From an uncultured Eubacteriaceae bacterium (GTDB taxonomy: Bacteria > Bacillota > Clostridia > Eubacteriales > Eubacteriaceae): 61,332 nucleotides of DNA. Shown one piece after another: positions 47,287 to 55,145 of this stretch. The translations under genes were made by a program, and so were the position numbers. The stretch spans positions 1 through 61,332 of the forward strand of contig CAMBHL010000009.1 of assembly GCA_945867155.1 (NCBI GenBank), given 5' to 3'. Below the pieces are notes generated by a model that saw nothing but the letters and a program-made list of their open reading frames with translations, ran no database searches and was not told the DNA's origin. Numbering within the stretch: position 1 is the first letter of the stretch; each line of letters begins with the position of its first letter.

Positions 47287-48213
47287 ATGCCGTTTACGGT
47301 GATAACATTGAAAAAGGTGCCGCCTTCCCTCAGAGGGGATCTGACGAAATGGATGCAGGAAATCGCCACCGGGGTTTATATCGGCAATTTCAGCACCCGC
47401 GTCCGCGAGAACCTCTGGCAGCGCGTGTGCGACGCCGTAGGCGCTGGCGAAGCGACCATCAGTTATGCCTACCGCAACGAAATCGGCTATGATTTTCAGA
47501 CGCTGAATACCGAACGGTGCAAAGTGGACTTTGACGGCATTCCCCTGGTGTTTATACCGGCGGAAAATGACAGCCAGCGTCCCAAACAAAACAATTTAAA
47601 AAAAGGCTTCAGCACCGCTTATAAGATGCACCGGTTCAAAAGAACAGCCCGTCCCAATCAAAACAAGGGGCGTTTTGAAAAAGCTGGGACTGTGAAGGCG
47701 AACGAACGCTACGTTGTGTTGGATCTTGAAACCACTGGACTGGATGTCGTGAACGATCGTATCATTGAGATTGGGGCCGTAAAAAACGATCAAGGGTCGG
47801 TTTCTGTTTTTAATGCCCTGATCCGAATCGACGCGCCTTTGCCAAAAGAAATTATGCAATTAACCGGCATTACGGACGCGATGTTAAGCCAGGGCCGGGA
47901 ATTGAAAGCGGTGCTTTGTGACATGCAGGACTTTATTCAAGATTTGCCGATCGTGGGGTACAACATCAACTTCGATTTGAAGTTTCTCAATCACGCATTG
48001 AACCAATGTGAGATGCCAGGACTGAGCAATCCCGTGATGGATTTGATGAAGACCGTGCGGCGGGAACAATTATTTCAGGAGAATTACCGTTTGGAGACGA
48101 CGTTAAAATCCTATGGGATTGCGGAGAAGGTACCGCACCGCGCATTAGAGGATGCAAAACTGATTTTTGAACTTTCGAAGAAAGTGAATGTTTTTGGCCG
48201 GACGCCGAAGTGA
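47287..48213 (+). CDS. cas2: Cas2e fused to a DEDDh 3'-5' exonuclease
   Basis: A 308-residue fusion. Residues 1 to about 95 are Cas2e (MPFTVITLKKVPPSLRGDL, ATGVYIGNFSTRVRENLW). A basic linker spans about 96-138. Residues about 140-300 are a DnaQ-like exonuclease with all motifs: Asp146 and Glu148 in VVLDLETTGLD, Asp in GYNINFDLKFL, and His-x4-Asp in HRALEDAKLIFEL. Such Cas2-DEDDh fusions trim prespacer 3' ends before Cas1 integrates them, as shown in Megasphaera and Streptococcus thermophilus-type systems. The array starts 29 bases after its stop. Confidence 0.95.
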   Translation: MPFTVITLKKVPPSLRGDLTKWMQEIATGVYIGNFSTRVRENLWQRVCDAVGAGEATISYAYRNEIGYDFQTLNTERCKVDFDGIPLVFIPAENDSQRPKQNNLKKGFSTAYKMHRFKRTARPNQNKGRFEKAGTVKANERYVVLDLETTGLDVVNDRIIEIGAVKNDQGSVSVFNALIRIDAPLPKEIMQLTGITDAMLSQGRELKAVLCDMQDFIQDLPIVGYNINFDLKFLNHALNQCEMPGLSNPVMDLMKTVRREQLFQENYRLETTLKSYGIAEKVPHRALEDAKLIFELSKKVNVFGRTPK

Positions 48214-48242
48214 GAATGGCGAGTTTAGGGGATCTTTTATCT

Positions 48243-49734
48243 GTGTTTCCCGCATACGCGGGGGTGATCCTAGCGTTGGTTGAGTGGGCACTTGAGTTAA
48301 TCCGTGTTTCCCGCATACGCGGGGGTGATCCTAAGATCCGCCATCGATTGACATTTTTAACGGTGTGTTTCCCGCATACGCGGGGGTGATCCTGGTTGAT
48401 GAGGAAGAAGAGGATTCCTCGGCTGGTGTTTCCCGCATACGCGGGGGTGATCCTCGTTGTAAAAGTAGGTTTTTGTGGCGTTTGCTGTGTTTCCCGCATA
48501 CGCGGGGGTGATCCCTGCTTGTATTCTTTGTCAGCCTCGTTTAGCTTGTGTTTCCCGCATACGCGGGGGTGATCCTCGAACGTTTAAAGAAGCCATTTAT
48601 CCAATCATGTGTTTCCCGCATACGCGGGGGTGATCCTAAACTTTTGGAAATCAATTTTCAGAATGCAAGGTGTTTCCCGCATACGCGGGGGTGATCCCTA
48701 TTTCCGTATCGAACGGCGATGCAAACGTAAGTGTTTCCCGCATACGCGGGGGTGATCCCATCATAGCTTTTTCCGGCGTATTCAGCTGTGCGTGTTTCCC
48801 GCATACGCGGGGGTGATCCCCGACCGATTGACCGCGAAACAGTCATGGCCCTGTGTTTCCCGCATACGCGGGGGTGATCCCAGTTGAGAAAAAAACGCTT
48901 TTTCCAGAAAAACGTGTTTCCCGCATACGCGGGGGTGATCCCGTCATGATGATGCGCCCGTCGTCACCTTTTTCGTGTTTCCCGCATACGCGGGGGTGAT
49001 CCTAAAGCATGAATCATATGCCGAGCAAATTGCCAGTGTTTCCCGCATACGCGGGGGTGATCCCCCCGCGCGTGCTGTCTTTGCGGCCCCAATTTTGTGT
49101 TTCCCGCATACGCGGGGGTGATCCTCAAAAACAGCATCGCAGAGAACGTTATCAACCGTGTTTCCCGCATACGCGGGGGTGATCCTCTCCGGGTCGATTT
49201 GCCCGTCTTTTTGTACTTGTGTTTCCCGCATACGCGGGGGTGATCCTCGGGACGGTTCCGATCTCGTTTGGAATGTTGAGTGTTTCCCGCATACGCGGGG
49301 GTGATCCTATACGGGCTCAATGAATTAATGAGCAGAACGGGTGTTTCCCGCATACGCGGGGGTGATCCTTTGCCGTGATTGCGGTACGGAATGAGGTACG
49401 CGTGTTTCCCGCATACGCGGGGGTGATCCCAACTTACAAGCCGCTCATTGGTGTTGTAATGCGTGTTTCCCGCATACGCGGGGGTGATCCTAAACATGGG
49501 ATATACATTTAAATGCGATAATTGTGTTTCCCGCATACGCGGGGGTGATCCTGCCAAAAAAGAAAGGCTAATTCAATATTTAGGGTGTTTCCCGCACACG
49601 CGGGGGTGATCCTTGATTAAAGAGTATTGAGTAGTAAAAGCGTAAGTGTTTCCCGCACACGCGGGGGTGATCCTTGCACCTTCTTTTGTATCAACTGGTG
49701 CTTTTTGTGTTTCCCGCACATGCGGGGGTGATCC
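48243..49734 (+). CRISPR. Type I-E CRISPR array, 25 repeats, 24 spacers
   Basis: A 28-base repeat, GTGTTTCCCGCATACGCGG followed by GGGTGATCC, recurs at exactly 61-base intervals from 48243, giving 33-base gaps. The base after every repeat is C or T, so the unit is better read as a 29-base repeat ending in Y and a 32-base spacer. The hairpin CCCGC/GCGGG is the Cas6e site. Repeats 1-22 are identical; 23-25 (49585, 49646, 49707) carry loop changes, marking the old, leader-distal end. Spacers look AT-richer than the host, as expected for phage or plasmid origin. I found no spacer matching elsewhere in the window by eye. Confidence 0.98.
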
Positions 49735-49847
49735 TCAGACGGTGACGGTTTTGAATCGGTGTTAGAACGCGCGGCAAATATTTTAGACGTTGATATATTT
49801 TAAAAGCAGGGGCTGTATTCACAGCCACAACAAAAAGAAAGGAAAAA
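49735..49847 (+). other. Foreign segment after the array with a gene-end fragment
   Basis: After the last array repeat an open frame (49735-49803) reads DGDGFESVLERAANILDVDIF and stops, like the tail of a gene whose body is missing. GGGCTGT/ACAGCC then forms a small hairpin, followed by the ribosome site of the HTH gene. Its first 32-33 bases could be the last spacer. Confidence 0.4.
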
Positions 49848-50069
49848 ATGAACGATAGCATAGAAAATTACATTAGCCTGGCAGAATACGCAAAAATGCA
49901 CGGAAAAGAATCATCAACCGTTCGCCAAAAAGTTTTGCGCGGTGGCTTTAAAACTGCTCGCAAAATTGGCAGAAACTGGATGATAGACAAGAATGAGCCA
50001 TATGTAGACGAACGCATTACAAGTGGGAAGTATGTCAACTGGAGAGACAAGTACGGGAAAAAGAAGTAA
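49848..50069 (+). CDS. Small excisionase/MerR-like helix-turn-helix protein
   Basis: A 73-residue basic protein behind an AAAGGA site. ISLAEYAKMHGKESSTVRQK is a winged HTH start as in excisionase-family DNA binders, followed by KTARKIGRNWMIDKNEPYVDERI, a pattern common in small proteins of Firmicute phages and integrative elements. It lies between the last array repeat and a solitary repeat, so it sits within former array space. The role could be as regulator of a mobile element or an Aca-like repressor. Confidence 0.7.
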   Translation: MNDSIENYISLAEYAKMHGKESSTVRQKVLRGGFKTARKIGRNWMIDKNEPYVDERITSGKYVNWRDKYGKKK

Positions 50070-50102
50070 TACACTGCATTTTTATTATTTTTAAAAAAAT
50101 TC

Positions 50103-50130
50103 GTGTTTCCCGCATACGCGGGGGTGATCA
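50103..50130 (+). repeat. Solitary CRISPR repeat outside the array
   Basis: Matches the major repeat at 27 of 28 bases (last base A for C) including the ATAC loop, not the variant loops of the three nearest array repeats. It stands 368 bases after the array and has no partner at 61-base spacing on either side. Confidence 0.95.
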
Positions 50131-50136
50131 GCCCAT

Positions 50137-50247
50137 ATGGCAGACCGTTATGCCACCAACCTCAATAAAGGTATGACGGAAGAACAGGCGCCTGACGAAG
50201 CAAAGCATTTTCTTAATATCATGCGTTTGGCCGCGCAAGCGCGTTAA
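50137..50247 (+). CDS. Very short open frame after the solitary repeat, doubtful
   Basis: ATG at 50137 opens 36 codons (MADRYATNLNKGMTEEQAPD..., ending RLAAQAR). It has no clear ribosome site and no family I recognise. It may be a fragment of a larger gene cut by the repeat. Confidence 0.2.
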   Translation: MADRYATNLNKGMTEEQAPDEAKHFLNIMRLAAQAR

Positions 50248-50337
50248 ATCTGTCGGGATACTTTTCAAAACATGGTACAGGAATTGACATCCATTTTGAG
50301 CGATAGTACAATGTATTACAAGAAAGGATGGTGCACT

Positions 50338-50559
50338 ATGAGTTTTTCCATTCGCTTAAATCCGGAAGAAAGAAAACTTGCGGATAGTTACGCCAAGCTT
50401 CACGGCATATCACTTAGTGAAGCGTTTAAACAGGCGTTATTTGAAAAGATTGATGATGAATTTGACCTTGCCATCGCTGAAGAAGCTTATCAGGATTATC
50501 TTGACAGTGGTAAAGAAAGCAGACCGATCACTGAACTTTGGAAAGAAGAAAAGCTGTGA
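50338..50559 (+). CDS. RelB/DUF6290-type ribbon-helix-helix antitoxin
   Basis: A 73-residue acidic protein. The start at 50338 follows GAAAGGATGG. The N-terminal FSIRLNPEERKLADSYAKLHGISLSEAFKQAL is a ribbon-helix-helix DNA-binding motif, and the acidic tail (IAEEAYQDYLDSGKESRPITELWKEEK) is the toxin-binding part. It overlaps the RelE toxin gene by GTGA. It neutralises the toxin and represses the pair. Confidence 0.88.
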   Translation: MSFSIRLNPEERKLADSYAKLHGISLSEAFKQALFEKIDDEFDLAIAEEAYQDYLDSGKESRPITELWKEEKL

Positions 50560-50828
50560 GTTATACGGTTGAAACGACAAAACGGTTTAACCGTGAATTT
50601 AAGAAGCTTGACCGTTACACGAAGCAAATGCTTAAATCGTGGATTGATAAGCGGCTGATTAATTGCGACGATCCCAGACAATGGGGGAAGGCATTAAGTG
50701 GGACGCTTAAAGGATTATGGCGTTATCGTATCGGTGAGTACCGCTTGATTTGTGATATTCAAGATGAGAAGCTTGTGATTTTAGCTTTATCCATCGGTCA
50801 CAGGCGGGAGATTTATAAGAGCAAGTAA
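50556..50828 (+). CDS. RelE-family mRNA interferase toxin
   Basis: About 90 basic residues. The start is GTG at 50556, overlapping the antitoxin stop; an upstream ATG in the antitoxin coding region is less likely. The RelE fold is seen in TTKRFNREFKKLDRYTKQMLKSWI, then ALSGTLKGLWRYRIGEYRLICDIQDEKLVILALSIGHRREIY with the conserved basic catalytic residues. It would cut mRNA on the ribosome when the antitoxin is lost. Its place next to a CRISPR array may help retain the locus. Confidence 0.9.
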   Translation: MSYTVETTKRFNREFKKLDRYTKQMLKSWIDKRLINCDDPRQWGKALSGTLKGLWRYRIGEYRLICDIQDEKLVILALSIGHRREIYKSK

Positions 50829-50830
50829 AG

Positions 50831-50873
50831 AAAACAAGCCGGTCTTGTGAAAAGACCGGCTTGTTTTGTTTTT
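50831..50873. terminator. Bidirectional terminator
   Basis: AAAACAAGCCGGTCTT and AAGACCGGCTTGTTTT form a 16-pair stem with a five-base loop, between the toxin gene and the convergent hxlR-type gene. Confidence 0.93.
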
Positions 50874-50882
50874 AGGCGATGT

Positions 50883-51242
50883 TTAGAGAGCCTTTTCGTT
50901 TTTCTGGTGCAGATACGCGATGTACTGTTCGCCCCAGGTTTTGATGCTGTCGAGCACGGGCCGGAACGCTTCACCGATGGGGGTCAGGGAATACTCGACC
51001 CGGGGCGGCACTTCGGCAAAGACTTCCCGGTGGACGAGGCCCTCGGTTTCGAGGGTTTTCAGCTGGTTCGACAGGGTCGCGTGGGTGATGGCGATCTGTT
51101 TCTGGAGCTGGTTGAAGCGCTTCGGCCCGTCGGCGAGCTTCTGCAGAATCAAAATGGCCCATTTGCCCGCGAGGAGCTGCTGAGCCGTGACGTAGGGGCA
51201 CATCCCGAACTGGTTCGCCTTTTCACATTCTTGTTTTTTCAT
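50883..51242 (-). CDS. HxlR family transcriptional regulator
   Basis: A 119-residue winged-helix regulator. The start at 51242 follows CAGGAGA. The HxlR pattern is clear: Cys near the start (FGMCPYVTAQQLLAGKWAILIL), the HTH GPKRFNQLQKQIAITHATLSNQLKTLETEGLV, and the wing VPPRVEYSLTPIGEAFRPVL. The single Cys in FGMCP suggests redox or electrophile sensing. It is divergent from a dioxygenase-family gene and probably controls it. Confidence 0.9.
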   Translation of the reverse strand: MKKQECEKANQFGMCPYVTAQQLLAGKWAILILQKLADGPKRFNQLQKQIAITHATLSNQLKTLETEGLVHREVFAEVPPRVEYSLTPIGEAFRPVLDSIKTWGEQYIAYLHQKNEKAL

Positions 51243-51301
51243 AGAGATTCTCCTGTTTGTCATTACGCAACCAAAAAATACTGGGTCAAGTTAAAAATCG
51301 T

Positions 51302-51342
51302 ACTTGTGGTTATTATAAAACGCCTGTATAATCAACACAAGT
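51302..51342 (+). promoter_or_regulatory. Dioxygenase promoter flanked by an inverted repeat
   Basis: TTGTGG (51304-51309) and TATAAT (51327-51332) are 17 bases apart. ACTTGTG (51302-51308) and CACAAGT (51336-51342) are exact inverted arms around this promoter and are likely HxlR binding sites. Confidence 0.7.
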
Positions 51343-51389
51343 CAGAAAATTAAAGTAATGCTAAAAAATAGAAATAAGAGGTGAATGCA

Positions 51390-52163
51390 ATGAAAAGAAT
51401 GCCTGTTGTCTTCTCCGGCCACGGCGATCCGATGATCGCCCTCCGCGATGACGAAGTGACCCGCGGCATGGCGGCCGTCGGGAAAAACGTGATTGAACAC
51501 TGCGGCAGGCCGAAGGCGATCCTGTCCGTCTCCGCCCACTGGTCCGGCACCGGCACCTTCGTGCAGAAAGTCGATGAACCGAAACAGATCTACGACATGT
51601 ACGGCTTCCCGAAGGAACTGTACGAAGTGTCCTATCCGGTTAAGGGCTCGGCTGAACTGTCCGACCGGGTGCTGGAGCTCCTCGGGGACGACGTGTCCGT
51701 CAACAATTCCTGGGGCATCGATCACGGCACCTGGACCGTCCTCGTGCACATGTTCCCGGACGCGGACATTCCCGTGGTGCAGCTGTCGGTGGATACGGCC
51801 CAGCCCGCTGAAAAATGCTTTGAGATCGGGAAAAAGCTCGCCGCCCTCCGGGAAGAAGGATATCTGATCTTCGGCAGCGGCAACGTCGTCCACAATTTGT
51901 GGCGGGTCGAATGGGACAACCCCGATGGCACCGACATGACCAAGGCCTTCAACGCCTACATCATCGACGCGGTGAAAAACGGCGACGATAACAGGGTCAT
52001 CCATTACGAAAACGGCCCCGACGCGGCCTATGCCGTGCCGACCACAGAACACTACCTGCCCCTGGTCTACTGCCTCGGCGCAGCCGACGGCGACAAGGCC
52101 GAAGTGTTCAACAACGTGTGCAACTTAGGCTCCATGGCCATGACCGGATTTGTGTTTGGCTAA
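51390..52163 (+). CDS. DODA-type extradiol dioxygenase family protein (LigB-like)
   Basis: A 257-residue protein. The start at 51390 follows AGAGGTG. Metal-binding His residues are seen in FSGHGDPMIAL, SVSAHWSG, GIDHGTWTVL and the late TTEHYLPLVYCLGA, as in 4,5-DOPA extradiol dioxygenases (YgiD). The family cleaves catechols with O2. In an apparent anaerobe this suggests defence against phenolics or a different reaction. It is controlled by the divergent HxlR regulator. Confidence 0.87.
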   Translation: MKRMPVVFSGHGDPMIALRDDEVTRGMAAVGKNVIEHCGRPKAILSVSAHWSGTGTFVQKVDEPKQIYDMYGFPKELYEVSYPVKGSAELSDRVLELLGDDVSVNNSWGIDHGTWTVLVHMFPDADIPVVQLSVDTAQPAEKCFEIGKKLAALREEGYLIFGSGNVVHNLWRVEWDNPDGTDMTKAFNAYIIDAVKNGDDNRVIHYENGPDAAYAVPTTEHYLPLVYCLGAADGDKAEVFNNVCNLGSMAMTGFVFG

Positions 52164-52172
52164 ACCAGCCAA

Positions 52173-52213
52173 AAAACACCCCTGCATCTGAAAAGGTGCG
52201 GGGGTGTTTTTAT
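52173..52213 (+). terminator. Rho-independent terminator
   Basis: AAAACACCCCTGCA pairs with TGCGGGGGTGTTTTT, seven-base loop, after the dioxygenase-family gene. Confidence 0.88.
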
Positions 52214-52398
52214 TTACAGCAAAAAATCGCACAGTTTTCTCCCATTTTTTTATTTTTCGCCCAAATTATCCCCTATTTTAGGCGATTTCTCAAAGGGCCG
52301 GGCGATAACGATCAATTTGTCTTATCAAAAAACAGGCTTTTATGATTGCTTTAACATTTTTCTGAAGGAAACATGAGCTATATCGAATAAACATCAAT

Positions 52399-52430
52399 CA
52401 AAAAAGACCTGATCGAAAAATCAGGTCTTT
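52399..52430 (-). terminator. Terminator of glyA-yigZ
   Basis: On the minus strand AAAGACCTGAT, a short loop and ATCAGGTCTTT with a T-run, just after the yigZ stop. Confidence 0.88.
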
Positions 52431-52446
52431 GGGTTTCGTGATGGCT

Positions 52447-53106
52447 TCAGTCTTCCGGCGCGGACACGAGGGTGTCCACCCATTTGGGCTCGCCTGTGGA
52501 AATGTCCGCCTGGCCGGCGGAGTGGTCGGTGACGAAGGCCGTGAAGGCTTCGGTCTCTTCGACCGGAATTTCAAAGTCCAAAGTCACGGTTTCGGCGAAC
52601 CGGGCGCGGACGGGCTTCCAGGTTGGATGGCCGGCGTTTTCGAGTTTCTGGAGCATCCCGCCGTACATCGGGTAGGGCAGGACGACGCACACCGTGTCGG
52701 ACCAGATCTTCCCGACGATGCGGGCCTGGTCGAGCACGAGAGAAGCGCTGCCGGCGTAGGCGCGGATGAGGCCCCCGGCGCCGAGCTTGACCCCGCCGAA
52801 GTACCGGACGACCGCGACGCCGACGTTCTGAAGGCCCCGGCGCTTGATCACGTCGAGGATGGGGCGGCCGGCGGTGCCGGAGGGTTCCCCGTCGTCGCTG
52901 GCCTTTTCCTTCGGCGGCGTTGTCCCGAGGACGTAGGCCGAGCACACGTGGGTCGCCTTGTAGTGTTCCCGCCTGAGCTTCGCGATAAAATCGTCCGCAT
53001 CGGCTTCGCTTTCCGCGTGGAACACGTAGGCGATGAACCGGGATTTGTGGATCGTCTGCTCCGCTTCCGCCGCGGTCTTCACCGTGCGGTAGTTCTTCGG
53101 CGCCAT
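52447..53106 (-). CDS. YigZ family protein (UPF0029/IMPACT-like)
   Basis: A 219-residue protein with the IMPACT-type N-terminal domain: KSRFIAYVFHAESEADADDFI, KATHVCSAYVLG, SDDGEPSGTAGRPILDVIKRRGLQNVGVAVVRYFGGVKLGAGGLIRAY. A smaller DUF1949-type C-terminal domain follows. Its role in bacteria is unclear; IMPACT proteins regulate translation-related kinases in eukaryotes. It overlaps the glyA stop (TGATG), so the two are co-translated. Confidence 0.88.
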   Translation of the reverse strand: MAPKNYRTVKTAAEAEQTIHKSRFIAYVFHAESEADADDFIAKLRREHYKATHVCSAYVLGTTPPKEKASDDGEPSGTAGRPILDVIKRRGLQNVGVAVVRYFGGVKLGAGGLIRAYAGSASLVLDQARIVGKIWSDTVCVVLPYPMYGGMLQKLENAGHPTWKPVRARFAETVTLDFEIPVEETEAFTAFVTDHSAGQADISTGEPKWVDTLVSAPED

Positions 53107-54353
53107 CAGTCGTCAGACATGAGATCCGGGTACAGCGGGTATTTGTCGGTGAGGGCTTTGACCTTGGCCTTGGCCGCTTCGGGATCTTTTTTGATCAACG
53201 CGTCTTCGAAGATGTCGGCGATGACGTGCATGTCGTCTTCCACGAGGCCCCGGGTGGTGACGGCAGGGGTGCCGACTCGGACGCCGCTGGCGATGAACGG
53301 TTTTTCCTTGTCGTAAGGAATCGTGTTTTTGTTGGCGGTGATGCCCACAGATTCGAGGGTTTCGTCCGCTTCTTTTCCGGTCATGCCGACCGCGGAGACG
53401 TCCACGAGCATGAGGTGGTTGTCGGTGCCGCCGGAGACGATGCGGAAGCCGCGGTCTGCGAGGTCAGCGGCGAGGGTCTTCGCGTTTTTGAGGATCTGTT
53501 CCTGATAAGCCTTGAAGTCGTCGGTCATGGCTTCGGCGAAGCACACGGCTTTGGCGGCGATGGTGTGCATGAGGGGTCCGCCCTGGGTGCCCGGGAAGAC
53601 GGCCTTGTCGATGGCCTTGGCAAATTCGTTCTTGCACAGGATCAGGCCGCCGCGGGGACCGCGCAGAGTCTTGTGGGTCGTCGTGGTGACGATGTCGGCG
53701 TAAGGCACCGGCGACGGGTGCAGCCCGGTGGCGACGAGGCCGGCGATGTGGGCCATGTCGACCATGAACAGCGCGTCGTTTGCGTGGCAGATGTCCGCCA
53801 TGCGCTTGAAGTCGATGATGCGCGGGTAAGCGGATGCGCCGGCGACGACGAGTTTCGGCTTGACGGTTTTCACCTGTTCTTCAAAGGCGTCGTAATCGAT
53901 CCGTTCGGTTTCCTTGTCGACGCCGTAGGGGACGAAGTGGTAGAGTTTGCCCGACAGGTTGACTTTCGAGCCGTGGGTCAGGTGTCCGCCCTGATCCAGA
54001 GCCATGCCCATGACCGTGTCCCCGGGTTCGAGGAGGGCGACGTACACGGCGGTGTTCGCCTGGGCGCCCGAGTGGGGCTGGACGTTGGCGTGTTCGGCGC
54101 CGAAGAGCTTGCACGCGCGGTCGATGGCCAGGTTTTCGATTTCGTCGACAAACTGGCAGCCGCCGTAGTAGCGTTTGCCCGGCAGGCCTTCTGCATATTT
54201 ATTGGTGAGGTGGCTGCCCATGCAGTCCATGACGGATTCGGAAACGAAGTTTTCCGAGGCGATCAGTTCCAGACCGTCCTGCTGGCGGTGCCATTCCTTG
54301 CGCATGATCTCGTACACGGCGGGATCAGTTTTTTTCACATGTTCAAATCTCAT
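53106..54353 (-). CDS. glyA: Serine hydroxymethyltransferase
   Basis: A 415-residue PLP enzyme converting serine and tetrahydrofolate to glycine and 5,10-methylene-THF. The start at 54353 follows GGAGG; 27 residues upstream in frame are not part of the gene. [52 protein letters not shown] and the PLP-lysine motif [19 protein letters not shown] are diagnostic. It is coupled to yigZ. Confidence 0.97.
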   Translation of the reverse strand: MRFEHVKKTDPAVYEIMRKEWHRQQDGLELIASENFVSESVMDCMGSHLTNKYAEGLPGKRYYGGCQFVDEIENLAIDRACKLFGAEHANVQPHSGAQANTAVYVALLEPGDTVMGMALDQGGHLTHGSKVNLSGKLYHFVPYGVDKETERIDYDAFEEQVKTVKPKLVVAGASAYPRIIDFKRMADICHANDALFMVDMAHIAGLVATGLHPSPVPYADIVTTTTHKTLRGPRGGLILCKNEFAKAIDKAVFPGTQGGPLMHTIAAKAVCFAEAMTDDFKAYQEQILKNAKTLAADLADRGFRIVSGGTDNHLMLVDVSAVGMTGKEADETLESVGITANKNTIPYDKEKPFIASGVRVGTPAVTTRGLVEDDMHVIADIFEDALIKKDPEAAKAKVKALTDKYPLYPDLMSDD

Positions 54354-54452
54354 AATACCTCCAAAATGATTCTGAGCATTTGCTGCTGTCGTTACGGTTC
54401 TTATTTTAACATAATCCCGGGAAAACAAAAGCAAAACAGCAGATAACCCAAT

Positions 54453-54484
54453 AAAAAAAGCGGCTGAAGCCGCTTTTAAAAAAT
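54453..54484. terminator. Terminator between the DUF6465-like gene and glyA
   Basis: AAAAGCGGCT-ga-AGCCGCTTTT flanked by A and T runs. It would end the upstream minus-strand gene before glyA. Confidence 0.85.
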
Positions 54485-54494
54485 GGGGCCGGGT

Positions 54495-54926
54495 TTACAG
54501 GGCGAACTTGCCGTTGACGTCGCCATTGATGACGTAATAAGCCATCGCTTCTTCAGTGTTGACGTACACTTTGATGTCTTTGAGATCCCGAACCAGGTTG
54601 CCCATTTCCTTTGTCCAGATTTCCTTGACTTGGTCAACCAGTCCCGAAGAGGTGACTTCGAAGTCCCGGCGCTGGATGATGACTTCGCTCTTGTAGCCGC
54701 GGCTTCTGCGGGCCGCCGCTTTTTTCACGCCGGTTTTCGCTGCGGATTTCGCCGCGGTTGCCGTTTTGGCTGCGGTTTTTGCGGTTGCGTCTGCCACGGT
54801 TTTGGCCGCTTTGGCGGCGCCGGCTTTGACTTCCGCCTTCACGGCGGCTTTCTTGTCTGCTTTCACTTCTGCTTTGACTTCAGGCATCGCAGCCTGGACC
54901 GATTTTTTGGATAATTTTCTTGCCAT
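54495..54926 (-). CDS. Lys/Ala-rich protein with DUF6465-like C-terminal domain
   Basis: A 143-residue protein. The start at 54926 follows AGGAGG. The first 80 residues are a histone-H1-like run of Ala, Lys, Thr and Val repeats ([21 protein letters not shown] and similar). Residues about 85-143 form a small folded domain ([27 protein letters not shown]...[17 protein letters not shown]) as in DUF6465. It may bind DNA or polyanions; the function is unknown. Confidence 0.72.
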   Translation of the reverse strand: MARKLSKKSVQAAMPEVKAEVKADKKAAVKAEVKAGAAKAAKTVADATAKTAAKTATAAKSAAKTGVKKAAARRSRGYKSEVIIQRRDFEVTSSGLVDQVKEIWTKEMGNLVRDLKDIKVYVNTEEAMAYYVINGDVNGKFAL

Positions 54927-55053
54927 CGTTAAACCTCCTGTGAGTTGCATCGGGAATGAGGTCAAGTCCCAAGAAGTTGAAGCCAGATGTAACTCGAAAA
55001 TTAATAAAATATTTTATAAATGTAATTTATCATAAATGTAAATCGCTGTAAAT

Positions 55054-55080
55054 AAAAAAGCCGGAGAAAATCCGGCTTTT
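55054..55080 (-). terminator. Terminator of citrate synthase
   Basis: AAAAGCCGGA-ttttc-TCCGGCTTTT read on the minus strand, followed by a T-run. Confidence 0.88.
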
Positions 55081-55145
55081 AATGATGTAATCACTTTCAA
55101 TGCGTTAAATTTTGGTAAATCAAGATACTTGCTTAAGTCAAGCAT

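Noticed and set aside
47987..49557. Minus-strand open frames with repeated ITPAYAGNT / DHPRVCGKH / GSPPRMRET peptides
   Set aside because: These are translations of the CRISPR repeat in three frames, a known false-gene artefact.
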